Assembly (NCBI GenBank): GCA_045587385.1 | Contig: JAZNCE010000055.1 | Location: 1-42,315, forward strand | Length of the DNA stretch: 42,315 nucleotides | Source: SVQP01 sp045587385 | GTDB taxonomy: Bacteria; Bacillota; Clostridia; Oscillospirales; CAG-272 | Direction of reading: 5' to 3' | Part shown: in pieces, positions 15,296 through 23,248 of the stretch | Layout: each line of letters starts with the position of its first letter | How positions within the stretch are numbered: the first letter of the stretch is position 1 | Notes under the pieces: model-generated | The model's database searches: none | The model's input: the letters and a program-made list of their open reading frames with translations, nothing else | What the model was told of the DNA's origin: nothing | Translations under genes and position numbers: made by a program

Positions 15296-18082
15296 ATGGC
15301 TAAGGATTACACAAGTACGCTGAATTTGCCCAGCACGCAGTTCGCAATGCGCGCAAATCTGCCGCAGCGTGAGCCCGAAATGCTCAAGTACTGGGAGAAT
15401 ATGGATCTGTATGCTCGCCTGCAGGAGCAGAATGCGGACAAGCCCGCGTTCATTCTGCACGACGGCCCTCCCTTCTCCAACGGCAATATTCATATGGGTA
15501 CTGCACTCAATAAGATGCTCAAGGACTTTATCAACAAGTACAAGACCATGAGCGGCTATCGCGTTCCCATCGTTCCCGGCTGGGATAACCACGGTATGCC
15601 CATCGAGTCCGCCATCATCAAGAAGAACAAGCTGGACCATAAGAAGATGAAGCCTTCCGAGTTCCGTACCGCTTGCTATAAGTTTGCGGAGAAGTACGTG
15701 GACATTCAGCGTAACCAGTTTAAGAGACTGGGCGTACTGGCTGACTGGGAGCATCCCTATCTGACCATGGATCCCAAGTTTGAAGCCAAGGAGGTTGAGG
15801 TCTTTGGCGAAATGTTCAAGAAGGGCTACATTTATAAGGGTCTGAAGCCCGTTTACTGGTGCCCCAAGGACGAAACTGCGCTGGCAGAGGCAGAGATCGA
15901 GTATGCTACCGATACCTGTACCTCTATCTTCGTAAAGTTTGCCGTCAAGGATGACGCAGGCAAGCTCGCAGGCATCTGCGACCTTGCAAAGACCTATTTC
16001 GTGATCTGGACCACCACTACCTGGACGCTGCCCGGCAACCTTGCTATTGCACTTAACCCCGTAGAGAGCTACGTGGTCGTCAAGGCAGGCGAGGAGTGCT
16101 ACATTGTGGCAGAGGCGCTTTGCGCAAAGACCATGAAGGCAGGCGGCATTGAGGATTACGAGATCCTTGCTGCATTCCCCGGCAATACCTTTGAATATAT
16201 GAAGGCACAGCACCCCTTCCTTGACAGAGAATCCCTGATCGTCAACGCCGATTACGTTACCATGGATTCCGGTACGGGCTGCGTACACACCGCCCCTGGC
16301 TTTGGTGCTGACGACTATATCACCTGCAAGAGATACAATATCGATATTATCGTGCCCGTAGACGATCGCGGCTATCAGACCGCGGACGCCGGCAAGTATG
16401 CAGGTCTTTACTACGCACAGTCCAACGAGGCAATTCTTGCCGATATGAAGGAAAGTGGCGCGCTGTTCGCAAGCGAAGAGATGAGCCACGAATATCCGCA
16501 CTGCTGGAGATGTAAGTCTCCCATCATCTTCCGCGCAACTCCCCAGTGGTTCTGCTCGGTGGATGCATTCAAGGAAGAGGCTGTTGCGGCATGCAAGAGC
16601 GTAACATGGCTGCCCGCATGGGGCGGCGAGAGAATGGCACAGATGGTACGTGACCGTGCCGACTGGTGCATCTCCCGTCAGCGTCAGTGGGGTCTGCCCA
16701 TTCCCGTATTCTATTGCGAGGATTGCGGTGAGGTCATTTGTGACGATGCAACCATTGCAAAGGTAGCAGAGGTGTTCGGTGCGCAGGGCTCCAACGCTTG
16801 GTGGGATCTCTCGGTTGAAGAGCTGATGCCCGAAGGCTATGCTTGCAAGTGCGGCTGCAAGTCCTTCCGCCGCGAGACCAACACGCTGGACGGTTGGTTT
16901 GACTCCGGTTCTTCCCATATTGCGGTGCTTGAGCAGAGACCCGAGCTGCATTGGCCCTCCGACGTATATCTTGAGGGCGGTGACCAGTACAGAGGTTGGT
17001 TCCAGGCAGCACTCCTGACCGCAGTTGGCGCAAAGGGACAGGGCGCACCCTACAAGACCGTTCTGACCCACGGTTGGGTTGTTGACGGTGAGGGCAGAGC
17101 TATGCACAAGTCGCTTGGCAACGGTGTTGACCCCGACGACGTGGTCAAGAAGTACGGCGGCGACATCGCAAGACTGTGGGCTGCTTCTACCGACTATCAC
17201 GCAGACGTTCGCTGCTCGGATAACATCTTCCGCCAGCAGTCCGAAACCTACAGAAAGATCCGTAACACCGCAAGAATTCTGCTTGCAAACCTCGGTGACT
17301 TCAACCCCGATACCGATATGGTGGCATATGAGAACCTGCCCGCTATCGATAAGTGGATCCTGGCTCGCTTCAACAAGCTGGTAGGGGAAGTCCGCGACGC
17401 GTTCGACGGCTACGAGTTCCATATCGCATACCATGCACTCAATAACTTCTGCACGGTTGACCTGTCCAAGCTGTACGTGGATATCACCAAGGACAGAGTT
17501 TATACCGAGCGCGCTGACAGCGCGGCACGCAGAAGCGCACAGACCGCTATGTATATCATCATTTCGGGCATGACCCGTCTGATGGCACCCATCATCAGCT
17601 TTACCGCTGAGGAGATCTGGCAGTCCATGCCTCACGGCGCATCCGACAAGAAGGAGAGTGTGTTCCTGAACGATATGCCCGCATACGATGCTGCTCTGGA
17701 AAATGAGGGCACCAACGCGTGGGACGATCTGTTTGCACTGCGTGACGACGTCATGAAGGCACTCGAGCTGGCACGTGCCGAGAAGCTGATCGGTAAGTCG
17801 CTGGATGCAAAGGTGACCGTTTATACCGAGGATGCAGCTGCATACGCACTGCTGGAAGCGTTTGCAAATGATCTCGCTACCGTTTATATTACTTCCGCAG
17901 CGGAAGTGGTCAACGGCGCAGCTCCCGAAGGCGCGATCGTTGGTGAGGACGGCAGAATCTCCGTTGTGGTTGCTCCTGCTGACGGCTGTAAGTGCGACCG
18001 CTGCTGGGCATACGCAAAGGACGGCATCCGCGAGGATGACAACTTTCTGTGCGCACGTTGCCAAAATATTCTGAGTCTCTGA
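15296..18082 (+). CDS. ileS: Isoleucyl-tRNA synthetase
   Basis: IleRS charges tRNA-Ile with isoleucine and edits mischarged valine. The 928-residue protein is a full-length bacterial type I enzyme. The HIGH signature appears as HMGT at residues 66-69 in SNGNIHMGTALNK. The KMSKS signature appears as AMHKS at residues 602-606 in GRAMHKSLGN. Editing-domain blocks such as TTTWTLPGNLAI and the C-terminal zinc site (CDRC and CARC) are present. AAGGAG lies upstream of ATG 15296. There is no T-box leader: only 42 bases separate it from ylmH. It belongs to the ylm operon and is followed by a terminator-like hairpin. Confidence 0.97.
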   Translation: MAKDYTSTLNLPSTQFAMRANLPQREPEMLKYWENMDLYARLQEQNADKPAFILHDGPPFSNGNIHMGTALNKMLKDFINKYKTMSGYRVPIVPGWDNHGMPIESAIIKKNKLDHKKMKPSEFRTACYKFAEKYVDIQRNQFKRLGVLADWEHPYLTMDPKFEAKEVEVFGEMFKKGYIYKGLKPVYWCPKDETALAEAEIEYATDTCTSIFVKFAVKDDAGKLAGICDLAKTYFVIWTTTTWTLPGNLAIALNPVESYVVVKAGEECYIVAEALCAKTMKAGGIEDYEILAAFPGNTFEYMKAQHPFLDRESLIVNADYVTMDSGTGCVHTAPGFGADDYITCKRYNIDIIVPVDDRGYQTADAGKYAGLYYAQSNEAILADMKESGALFASEEMSHEYPHCWRCKSPIIFRATPQWFCSVDAFKEEAVAACKSVTWLPAWGGERMAQMVRDRADWCISRQRQWGLPIPVFYCEDCGEVICDDATIAKVAEVFGAQGSNAWWDLSVEELMPEGYACKCGCKSFRRETNTLDGWFDSGSSHIAVLEQRPELHWPSDVYLEGGDQYRGWFQAALLTAVGAKGQGAPYKTVLTHGWVVDGEGRAMHKSLGNGVDPDDVVKKYGGDIARLWAASTDYHADVRCSDNIFRQQSETYRKIRNTARILLANLGDFNPDTDMVAYENLPAIDKWILARFNKLVGEVRDAFDGYEFHIAYHALNNFCTVDLSKLYVDITKDRVYTERADSAARRSAQTAMYIIISGMTRLMAPIISFTAEEIWQSMPHGASDKKESVFLNDMPAYDAALENEGTNAWDDLFALRDDVMKALELARAEKLIGKSLDAKVTVYTEDAAAYALLEAFANDLATVYITSAAEVVNGAAPEGAIVGEDGRISVVVAPADGCKCDRCWAYAKDGIREDDNFLCARCQNILSL

Positions 18083-18090
18083 TATATGAT

Positions 18091-18121
18091 CAAGAGGGTC
18101 GGCTTCGACCGACCCTCTTTG
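18091..18121 (+). terminator. Hairpin between ileS and lspA
   Basis: aagagggtcgg (18092-18102) pairs perfectly with ccgaccctctt (18109-18119), with a short and imperfect T tract. It is probably a partial terminator or attenuator, since the lspA ribosome binding site lies immediately downstream and no new promoter is obvious. Confidence 0.75.
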
Positions 18122-18139
18122 ATTATAGAAAGGAAAAAT

Positions 18140-18679
18140 ATGTTATATCTGATCTTATGGGCAGCCATTGCCGCAGTCATCGTGATTGCGGATCAGGTGA
18201 CCAAGTTTATCGTGGTGCAGAATATTCCCGAGGGGGAGTCCATCCCGGTCATCGAGGGTGTTTTGCATTGGACGCACATCAAAAACGACGGTGCGATCTT
18301 CGGTTGGTTTGACGATTCGCGCTGGATGTTTATGATTCTTTCCACCGTAGGAATCTTAGTCATGGTTGGCATGCTGGTGTATTGGGTCAAAAAAGAGCCC
18401 AAGGATAAGCTGATGCAAATCATTCTGACGCTGCTGATCGCGGGCGGTATCGGTAACATGATCGACCGCTGCACGTTGGGAGTCGTGACCGACTTTATTG
18501 ATTTCTGCGCATTCCCGAATTTGTGGAAATGGATCTTCAACGTGGCTGACTGCGCCGTGACCATTGGCGGCTGCATGATGGCTGTGTGGTTTGTGTGGTC
18601 GATCGTTGCAGAGATCAAAAACAAGAAAAAGGCTGCAACCGAGCAGCAGGACGAGCATGCAGACGACGCACAGAGTTGA
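18140..18679 (+). CDS. lspA: Lipoprotein signal peptidase (signal peptidase II)
   Basis: LspA is the membrane aspartyl protease that removes signal peptides from prolipoproteins, and is needed for the lipoproteins encoded in this window. The 179-residue protein has four hydrophobic segments and both catalytic aspartate regions: VTDFIDF after GGIGNMIDR, and NVADCAVTIGG. AAAGGA at 18129-18134 fixes the start at ATG 18140; the frame is open further upstream but runs through the hairpin. Its 3' end overlaps the next gene by 23 bases. Confidence 0.95.
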   Translation: MLYLILWAAIAAVIVIADQVTKFIVVQNIPEGESIPVIEGVLHWTHIKNDGAIFGWFDDSRWMFMILSTVGILVMVGMLVYWVKKEPKDKLMQIILTLLIAGGIGNMIDRCTLGVVTDFIDFCAFPNLWKWIFNVADCAVTIGGCMMAVWFVWSIVAEIKNKKKAATEQQDEHADDAQS

Positions 18680-19619
18680 AGCGGTCGACGCAGGCACGAG
18701 AATAGACAAATACCTGGCGGAGCGGGCGGATCTGACCCGTTCTGCCGTGGTCAGACTCTTGGAGGAGGGCGAGGTATCGGTGGACGGTGCATCGGTCTCC
18801 AAAAACTATAAGGTGAAGGCGGGCGACGAGATCGTGGTCAATATTCCCGAGCCCGAGCCCGATACCGCGCTGCCCGAGAACATACCGCTTGACGTGGTGT
18901 ATGAGGACGCGGATATCATCGTCGTCAATAAGCCCGTCGGTATGGTGGTGCATCCCGCGGCGGGAAATCCGTCGGGCACGCTGGTCAACGCCCTTCTGTA
19001 TCATTGCAAGGGCAGCCTTTCCGGCATCGGCGGCGTACTGCGCCCCGGCATCGTGCACCGCATTGATAAGGATACCTCGGGGCTTTTGGTGGTTGCCAAG
19101 AACGACCGCGCGCATCTGCATCTGGCGGAGCAGATCAAGGAGCATTCGGCACACCGTATCTACCGTGCCGTGTGTGTGGGCAATATCAAGGAGGATGAGG
19201 GCACGATCGATCTGCCCATCGGACGCCATCCCACCGACCGCAAGCGCATGGCGGTCATCCGTGACCCCGATCGTGAAGCGCGTGATGCCGTCACGCATTA
19301 TCGCGTGCTGGCAAGATTTGCGGGCAAAGCCGCGTGGGGCAACGCCTTTACCTACATTGAGTGCCGCTTGGAAACGGGACGCACCCACCAGATCCGCGTG
19401 CACATGGCTGCAAAGGGACACCCCTTGCTGGGTGATGACGTTTACGGCGGCGCGAATACTCCGTTCGGCGCGCGCCATAAGTCGCTGATCACGGGGCAGA
19501 CTCTGCATGCCTGCGAGCTGCATCTGACGCATCCCACCACGGGCGAGCGCATGCACTTTACCGCGCCCCAGCCCCCCGAAATGACCAAATTACTGGAGAT
19601 TTTGAGCCAAGATGAATAA
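18657..19619 (+). CDS. RluA/RluD-family pseudouridine synthase
   Basis: This 320-residue enzyme converts uridine to pseudouridine in rRNA, probably large-subunit rRNA. An N-terminal S4 domain (KYLAERADLTRSAVVRLLEE) is followed by the catalytic region with VHRIDKDTSGLLVVAKND; the aspartate in KDTSG is the nucleophile. The C-terminal RTHQIRVHMAAKGHPLLGD block is typical. ATG 18657 lies within the end of lspA, as is usual for this gene pair. The stop overlaps the next start by 8 bases. YlyB/RluD is the closest family; the exact target uridines cannot be assigned. Confidence 0.92.
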   Translation: MQTTHRVEAVDAGTRIDKYLAERADLTRSAVVRLLEEGEVSVDGASVSKNYKVKAGDEIVVNIPEPEPDTALPENIPLDVVYEDADIIVVNKPVGMVVHPAAGNPSGTLVNALLYHCKGSLSGIGGVLRPGIVHRIDKDTSGLLVVAKNDRAHLHLAEQIKEHSAHRIYRAVCVGNIKEDEGTIDLPIGRHPTDRKRMAVIRDPDREARDAVTHYRVLARFAGKAAWGNAFTYIECRLETGRTHQIRVHMAAKGHPLLGDDVYGGANTPFGARHKSLITGQTLHACELHLTHPTTGERMHFTAPQPPEMTKLLEILSQDE

Positions 19620-20469
19620 GTCCGAAAAAGCATTTGACTGCATTGCCATCGTGACCGACCTGGACGGCACCTATTTTGCTCCGGGCGGTGTGGAGCATCC
19701 CGAGAACGTGCGTGCGATCCGTGAATTTTGCGCACGCGGCGGATATTTTACATACGGCACGGGACGCATGCATAAAAATATCATACGCGTATTGCCCGAT
19801 TCCCCCACGATCTGTAATCTGCCTGCCGTGGTGGCAAACGGCTCGTATCTGTACGATTTTGCTACTGGCGAGCGGTTGTACCCCACGTCCATGCATACCG
19901 CCGACGTGCTGGCTGTCGCGCGTGCCGCAAGAGCCGTCGATCCTACGGTCGGCGTGCGCGTGGTCACCCCCGACGGGTTTATGACCGACGGCAGGGGAGA
20001 GATCATCGCGGGAGAGGTCGCACGCAATCCGTTGGATTTTCCGCACGTGACCGAGATCGATCACTGGACGGCGTGTAACCCTGCCGAGCAATGGTTTAAG
20101 TTAGTGTTCCGTGCAGAGAAGGCGCAATTGGACGCGCTGCGCCCCGTGCTGCTGCGAGAGTTTGCCGACACCTTTGAATTTGCCGTGTCGGGCGATCGCT
20201 TTCTGGAGCTGACGCGCAAGGGCTGCACCAAGGCAAGCGGCGTGCAGAGATTGCGCGATATGTTTGCAGCGCAGGGAAAGAGACTCTACGTGGTCGCATG
20301 CGGTGACCAGGAAAACGATCTTGCCATGTTAAAGGCTGCCGATCTGGCACTCTGCCCCGAGAACGCGACCGACGCCATCAAAGCGGTCTGCCACGAGGTG
20401 CTGTGCCACCATGCCAAGGGAATTATGCCCGAGGTTGTCAAGCGGCTGCAGGATCTGCATATGATATAA
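19612..20469 (+). CDS. HAD-superfamily (Cof-type IIB) phosphatase
   Basis: This 285-residue cytoplasmic protein has HAD motif I as TDLDGTYF near residue 14, a IIB-type cap, and motif IV as GDQENDLAMLKAAD near residue 230. Such enzymes remove phosphate from sugar phosphates, flavin or cofactor intermediates; the substrate cannot be told. The reading frame overlaps the pseudouridine synthase by 8 bases and ends before a strong terminator, so it closes the operon. Confidence 0.9.
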   Translation: MNKSEKAFDCIAIVTDLDGTYFAPGGVEHPENVRAIREFCARGGYFTYGTGRMHKNIIRVLPDSPTICNLPAVVANGSYLYDFATGERLYPTSMHTADVLAVARAARAVDPTVGVRVVTPDGFMTDGRGEIIAGEVARNPLDFPHVTEIDHWTACNPAEQWFKLVFRAEKAQLDALRPVLLREFADTFEFAVSGDRFLELTRKGCTKASGVQRLRDMFAAQGKRLYVVACGDQENDLAMLKAADLALCPENATDAIKAVCHEVLCHHAKGIMPEVVKRLQDLHMI

Positions 20470-20475
20470 AGCGAA

Positions 20476-20507
20476 GGAGCGCATTTTGCAATGCGCTCCC
20501 GTTTTTT
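20476..20507 (+). terminator. Terminator of the ylm-lspA operon
   Basis: ggagcgcat (20476-20484) pairs with atgcgctcc (20491-20499), followed by six T residues. It lies between the convergent HAD and cotJC genes; the minus side lacks a T tract. Confidence 0.9.
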
Positions 20508-21102
20508 ATTTGTCAAAAGAGGGATTGACGGCGTAGTAATTCTTGGCGTCCAGCCCCTCACGGGTCTTGTTCAGTGCCTCGGCAAACCGCTGGTAGTGCA
20601 CAAGCTCGCGCTGACGCAGGAATCGAATCACGTCCTTGACGTCGGGGTCGTCGGCAAGGCGCAGGATGTTGTCGTAGGTCACGCGCGCCTTTTGCTCGGC
20701 AGCAAGGTCCTCGTTCAGGTCGGCAATGGGGTCGCCCTTGACCGCCAGATACTTGGTGTCAAACGGCACGCCTGCTGCGCTGACGGGGTAGATGCCGGTG
20801 GTATGATCCACGAAATACGAGGCAAAGGGGCTTTCGCTGACCTCCTTTTCGGAAAGATTGCGCGTCAGCTGGTACACGATGGCGGAAATCATCTCCATGT
20901 GGGCAAGCTCTTCCGTACCGATGTCGGTTAAGGTTCCGATGACTTCCTTGTTGGGCATGCTGTAGCGTTGGTTGAGATAGCGCAGGGAAGCACCCAACTC
21001 ACCGTCGGGACCGCCAAGCTGCGTGATAATGGCGGTGGCTAACTTGGGATTGGGGTTCTTGATATTGACGGGGTATTGCAGCTTACGTTCATAGATCCAC
21101 AT
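20506..21102 (-). CDS. cotJC: Spore coat protein CotJC (manganese-catalase-like)
   Basis: CotJC is a ferritin-like, manganese-catalase-fold protein of the inner spore coat. The 198-residue protein has the typical start (MWIYERKLQYPVNIK), a metal-ligand-bearing helix with EELAHMEMISAIVYQL, and a second helix set with EDLAAEQKARVTYDNIL and ELVHYQRFAEAL. It is the last gene of a three-gene minus-strand operon, 17 bases after cotJB. Expression is expected in the mother cell during sporulation, based on the Bacillus operon. Confidence 0.93.
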   Translation of the reverse strand: MWIYERKLQYPVNIKNPNPKLATAIITQLGGPDGELGASLRYLNQRYSMPNKEVIGTLTDIGTEELAHMEMISAIVYQLTRNLSEKEVSESPFASYFVDHTTGIYPVSAAGVPFDTKYLAVKGDPIADLNEDLAAEQKARVTYDNILRLADDPDVKDVIRFLRQRELVHYQRFAEALNKTREGLDAKNYYAVNPSFDK

Positions 21103-21119
21103 ATTGCGTACTCCTCTCC

Positions 21120-21386
21120 TTACAGGTCATTCTGCCAGGGCCAGGGGCTCTGTCCCCATTCCCATTTGGCGGGGTTGTTGTTATCCATAATGGTCATGGG
21201 ACCGCAGCCCTGCGCATACGCTTTGGCAACCGTTTCACGTTCTGCGATCAGCTTGTGATAGTAGTCGAGCGCGGCTACGTTGTCGGGATAGCTGTCAAGG
21301 TACAGCGCAAGCTCCACAATGGCGAAATCCAATCTCTGCAGGCGTGCGTAAAGCTGCTTGCAATCTCTGCTTTGTGTCTGATCCAT
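21120..21386 (-). CDS. cotJB: Spore coat protein CotJB
   Basis: This 88-residue protein matches CotJB: a central helix block LYARLQRLDFAIVELALYLD and the C-terminal GPMTIMDNN with WEWGQSPWPWQND are typical. Its biochemical role in the coat is not known. It begins three bases after the cotJA stop, consistent with translation from one mRNA. Confidence 0.92.
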   Translation of the reverse strand: MDQTQSRDCKQLYARLQRLDFAIVELALYLDSYPDNVAALDYYHKLIAERETVAKAYAQGCGPMTIMDNNNPAKWEWGQSPWPWQNDL

Positions 21387-21389
21387 GGC

Positions 21390-21689
21390 TTACCTTCCTT
21401 TCCGAGACCCCTTGAAGGGGAAGTCGAGGGCTTTGAAAATCGTGCCCTTTTCCAGCCATTGCTCGCAGTCGTAAAGGGCTTCAAAGGCTTGGGTGGGCGC
21501 GTAGACCATAGCCAAGGGGTAGGAATCAAGGCAGGTCGGGTCGCTCGGGCGCATGGGGTTCATGCTTGCAACGGGTGCAGCGATCGCTGCGTCGCGGCAA
21601 TCGCAGTCCCGCGCGCCAAGGTTTTGGCGCAGCGTCGCGTAATCGGCGTGCTCTCTGCCACGCCCGACGCTGCTTCTTTGTGCATACAT
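21390..21689 (-). CDS. cotJA: Spore coat-associated protein CotJA
   Basis: This 99-residue protein contains the CotJA core LAMVYAPTQAFEALYDCEQW and KGTIFKALDFPF, preceded by a 50-residue variable Arg/Asp-rich region. ATG 21689 was chosen because AGGAGG stands 8 bases upstream on the minus strand; the frame continues upstream without such a site. About 85 bases upstream a CATATACT (minus strand, 21773-21780) resembles the -10 of mother-cell sigma factors, but I see no convincing -35, so that is only a suggestion. Confidence 0.88.
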   Translation of the reverse strand: MYAQRSSVGRGREHADYATLRQNLGARDCDCRDAAIAAPVASMNPMRPSDPTCLDSYPLAMVYAPTQAFEALYDCEQWLEKGTIFKALDFPFKGSRKGR

Positions 21690-21869
21690 ATCGTATCCTC
21701 CTGTACATGAGAATTGGGCGCGCGCACCGTGCCGCACCGAGTCTTGGCGCGGCTTTGCACGTGCTCAATGTCAGTATATGACGGGGAAGCGCGAAGGGTG
21801 TCGGATTTGGCAGATGCAATGCGATGTCCTGAGCAGAAACGACACTGTGCGCACAATGCACAAAAAAAC

Positions 21870-21898
21870 TTGACAAATCATAGCATATATGGTATACT
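21870..21898 (+). promoter_or_regulatory. Promoter of the truncated RHS-type gene
   Basis: TTGACA (21870-21875) and TATACT (21893-21898) are 17 bases apart. It drives the remnant gene and the overlapping lipoprotein gene. Confidence 0.85.
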
Positions 21899-21954
21899 AT
21901 TCTTGGTCAACGAGCCGCGTGGAACCAAAAATACGAAAAAAGGAGAGAAAAAAT

Positions 21955-22308
21955 ATGAAGATTCCCACGACCCTTGACCGAAAAACCAACAAGCTGCGAC
22001 TTTTCACGTTTGCTTTAGCCGTATGGCTACTGGTCGCAGCCATGCCCATCTCGGCGTTTGCGGAGCTGTTGGAGCTTGAAACGCAGCCGATGGAAGATCA
22101 GACCGTGTACGTGCTTGCCGAGGATACGACCAAGCGCAGCGAGTTTGAAAAGCATTATTACTGCTCGGATGGCACGTTCGTAGCAGTAACGTATCCCGAA
22201 GCCGTGCATTACAAGGATGATAATGGCGAATGGATTGACGTGGATATGCGTGACGCTGTAAAGCAAAAGACAGATGACATCATTAGATTTTTGAAAGGAG
22301 AATTGTAA
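21955..22308 (+). CDS. Truncated RHS/wall-protein N-terminus with foreign tail
   Basis: This 117-residue product starts with a long secretion signal (hydrophobic core FALAVWLLVAAMPISAFA). Then comes a segment like the start of very large clostridial RHS/DNRLRE-type surface proteins (SEFEKHYYCSDGTFVAVTYP, then EAVHYKDDNGEWIDVDMR). In those proteins more than a thousand residues normally follow. Here the sequence switches at about 22258 to a short unrelated tail, DAVKQKTDDIIRFLKGEL, and base composition becomes AT-rich. AGGAGAG upstream supports ATG 21955. The stop overlaps the next start by one base (TAATG). I infer an internal deletion that joined the secretion start to the last codons of a C-terminal toxin domain. 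Confidence 0.65.
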   Translation: MKIPTTLDRKTNKLRLFTFALAVWLLVAAMPISAFAELLELETQPMEDQTVYVLAEDTTKRSEFEKHYYCSDGTFVAVTYPEAVHYKDDNGEWIDVDMRDAVKQKTDDIIRFLKGEL

Positions 22309-23051
22309 TGAGAAAACACGTAGTATTATTTTTAGTTGTCTGTGTCATGTTACCGTGTCTTGGTGGTTGTAATATGACAAAAAAGCAAATATCTGAGTAT
22401 AGTGCATTTGACTATAACGTGATTTGGGAAAAGGCGGATAAAGTAATTCGTCCAAAGAAGTTCATGGGAACGCATGAGTATTACAGCATTGAGGGTGTGT
22501 CAAAAGAAGAGTTTATTGCATGTAAAATACATCATCAAGAAATTGGTGGTTTTTATGAAGAACCCGTTGTACTGATGCATCAAGATAAAGGTGGGGCGTA
22601 TTCACTGAACGTATCCACTGCACAATTAACATTGCGAGATGTGTGGTGGTACGAACAAGATCAGGAATATTGGTTACATCTTGGCGAAACCTCCAGAACT
22701 CAGGTGTTACTATCAATCGATGAGAACATCGCAAAGCGAGTGGCAGATGATTTATCTGCAGAACATAGAAACTACCTTAGCAAACAGCAGTTGGAGGCCT
22801 ATGATCAAAGCAGTCCGGATCATCTGTTCTACAAGAGTACCAAAGTTTGTGGTGACCTATGGATTGAATTTCGTTTAGAGGGATATGAAAATCTCATATG
22901 GGCGGGAGAGATCATGAAAATCGATGAAGATTATGTAATCGCAATTCACAAACCGGGTGAAGGAAACAACAATTATTTGCGCTGTGATGATGCTTTCTCT
23001 GAGTTGCTAAAACAAGTCGAGGAAGAATATGAATTGATTGTAAGATCATAA
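22308..23051 (+). CDS. Lipoprotein, candidate immunity protein
   Basis: This 247-residue protein has a lipoprotein signal (LPCLGGC, Cys21) and no family I recognise. The mature part is rich in Glu, Tyr and Trp and looks like a mixed alpha/beta globular domain. Codons are AT-rich compared with flanking genes, a sign of transfer. The start overlaps the stop of the upstream RHS-type remnant, which is the arrangement of a toxin C-terminus followed by its immunity gene. A strong terminator follows. The immunity role is inferred from position only; an unrelated surface lipoprotein remains possible. Confidence 0.6.
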   Translation: MRKHVVLFLVVCVMLPCLGGCNMTKKQISEYSAFDYNVIWEKADKVIRPKKFMGTHEYYSIEGVSKEEFIACKIHHQEIGGFYEEPVVLMHQDKGGAYSLNVSTAQLTLRDVWWYEQDQEYWLHLGETSRTQVLLSIDENIAKRVADDLSAEHRNYLSKQQLEAYDQSSPDHLFYKSTKVCGDLWIEFRLEGYENLIWAGEIMKIDEDYVIAIHKPGEGNNNYLRCDDAFSELLKQVEEEYELIVRS

Positions 23052-23069
23052 GGCGACAGTGGTACAATC

Positions 23070-23109
23070 CCCCGCCGAGAGATGCGTGCATCTCTCGGCG
23101 GGGTTTTTA
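23070..23109 (+). terminator. Terminator after the candidate immunity gene
   Basis: A 16-base-pair perfect stem (23070-23085 with 23088-23103) has a 2-base loop spacer and is followed by five T residues. Confidence 0.93.
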
Positions 23110-23182
23110 TGCTTAAACCGATATTTTAGAGGATATACTATACCGTGTATGTTGTGCAAAGCAATGAAATTGGCAAAAACTA

Positions 23183-23211
23183 TTGACAAAGTTGGCAAAG
23201 CGTGGTAAAAT
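23183..23211 (+). promoter_or_regulatory. Promoter of the glycosyltransferase operon
   Basis: TTGACA (23183-23188) and TAAAAT (23206-23211) are 17 bases apart, 38 bases before the coding start. Confidence 0.85.
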
Positions 23212-23248
23212 GGTTATGAAAACCACATCCGAGATTGGAGGAAACGAT

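Noticed and set aside
17095..17115. IleRS KMSKS motif altered to AMHKS
   Set aside because: The second lysine, serine and LGN context are kept, and I recall the AMHKS form in other Firmicutes enzymes, so I do not treat it as a defect.
14324..18064. Very long open frame (1246 codons) antisense to ileS
   Set aside because: It mirrors the codon bias of ileS and neighbouring genes, has no ribosome binding site, and its translation shows no family features. The same applies to the long antisense frames over pepT-tdk (29686-31734) and the GH106-like gene (33779-35875).
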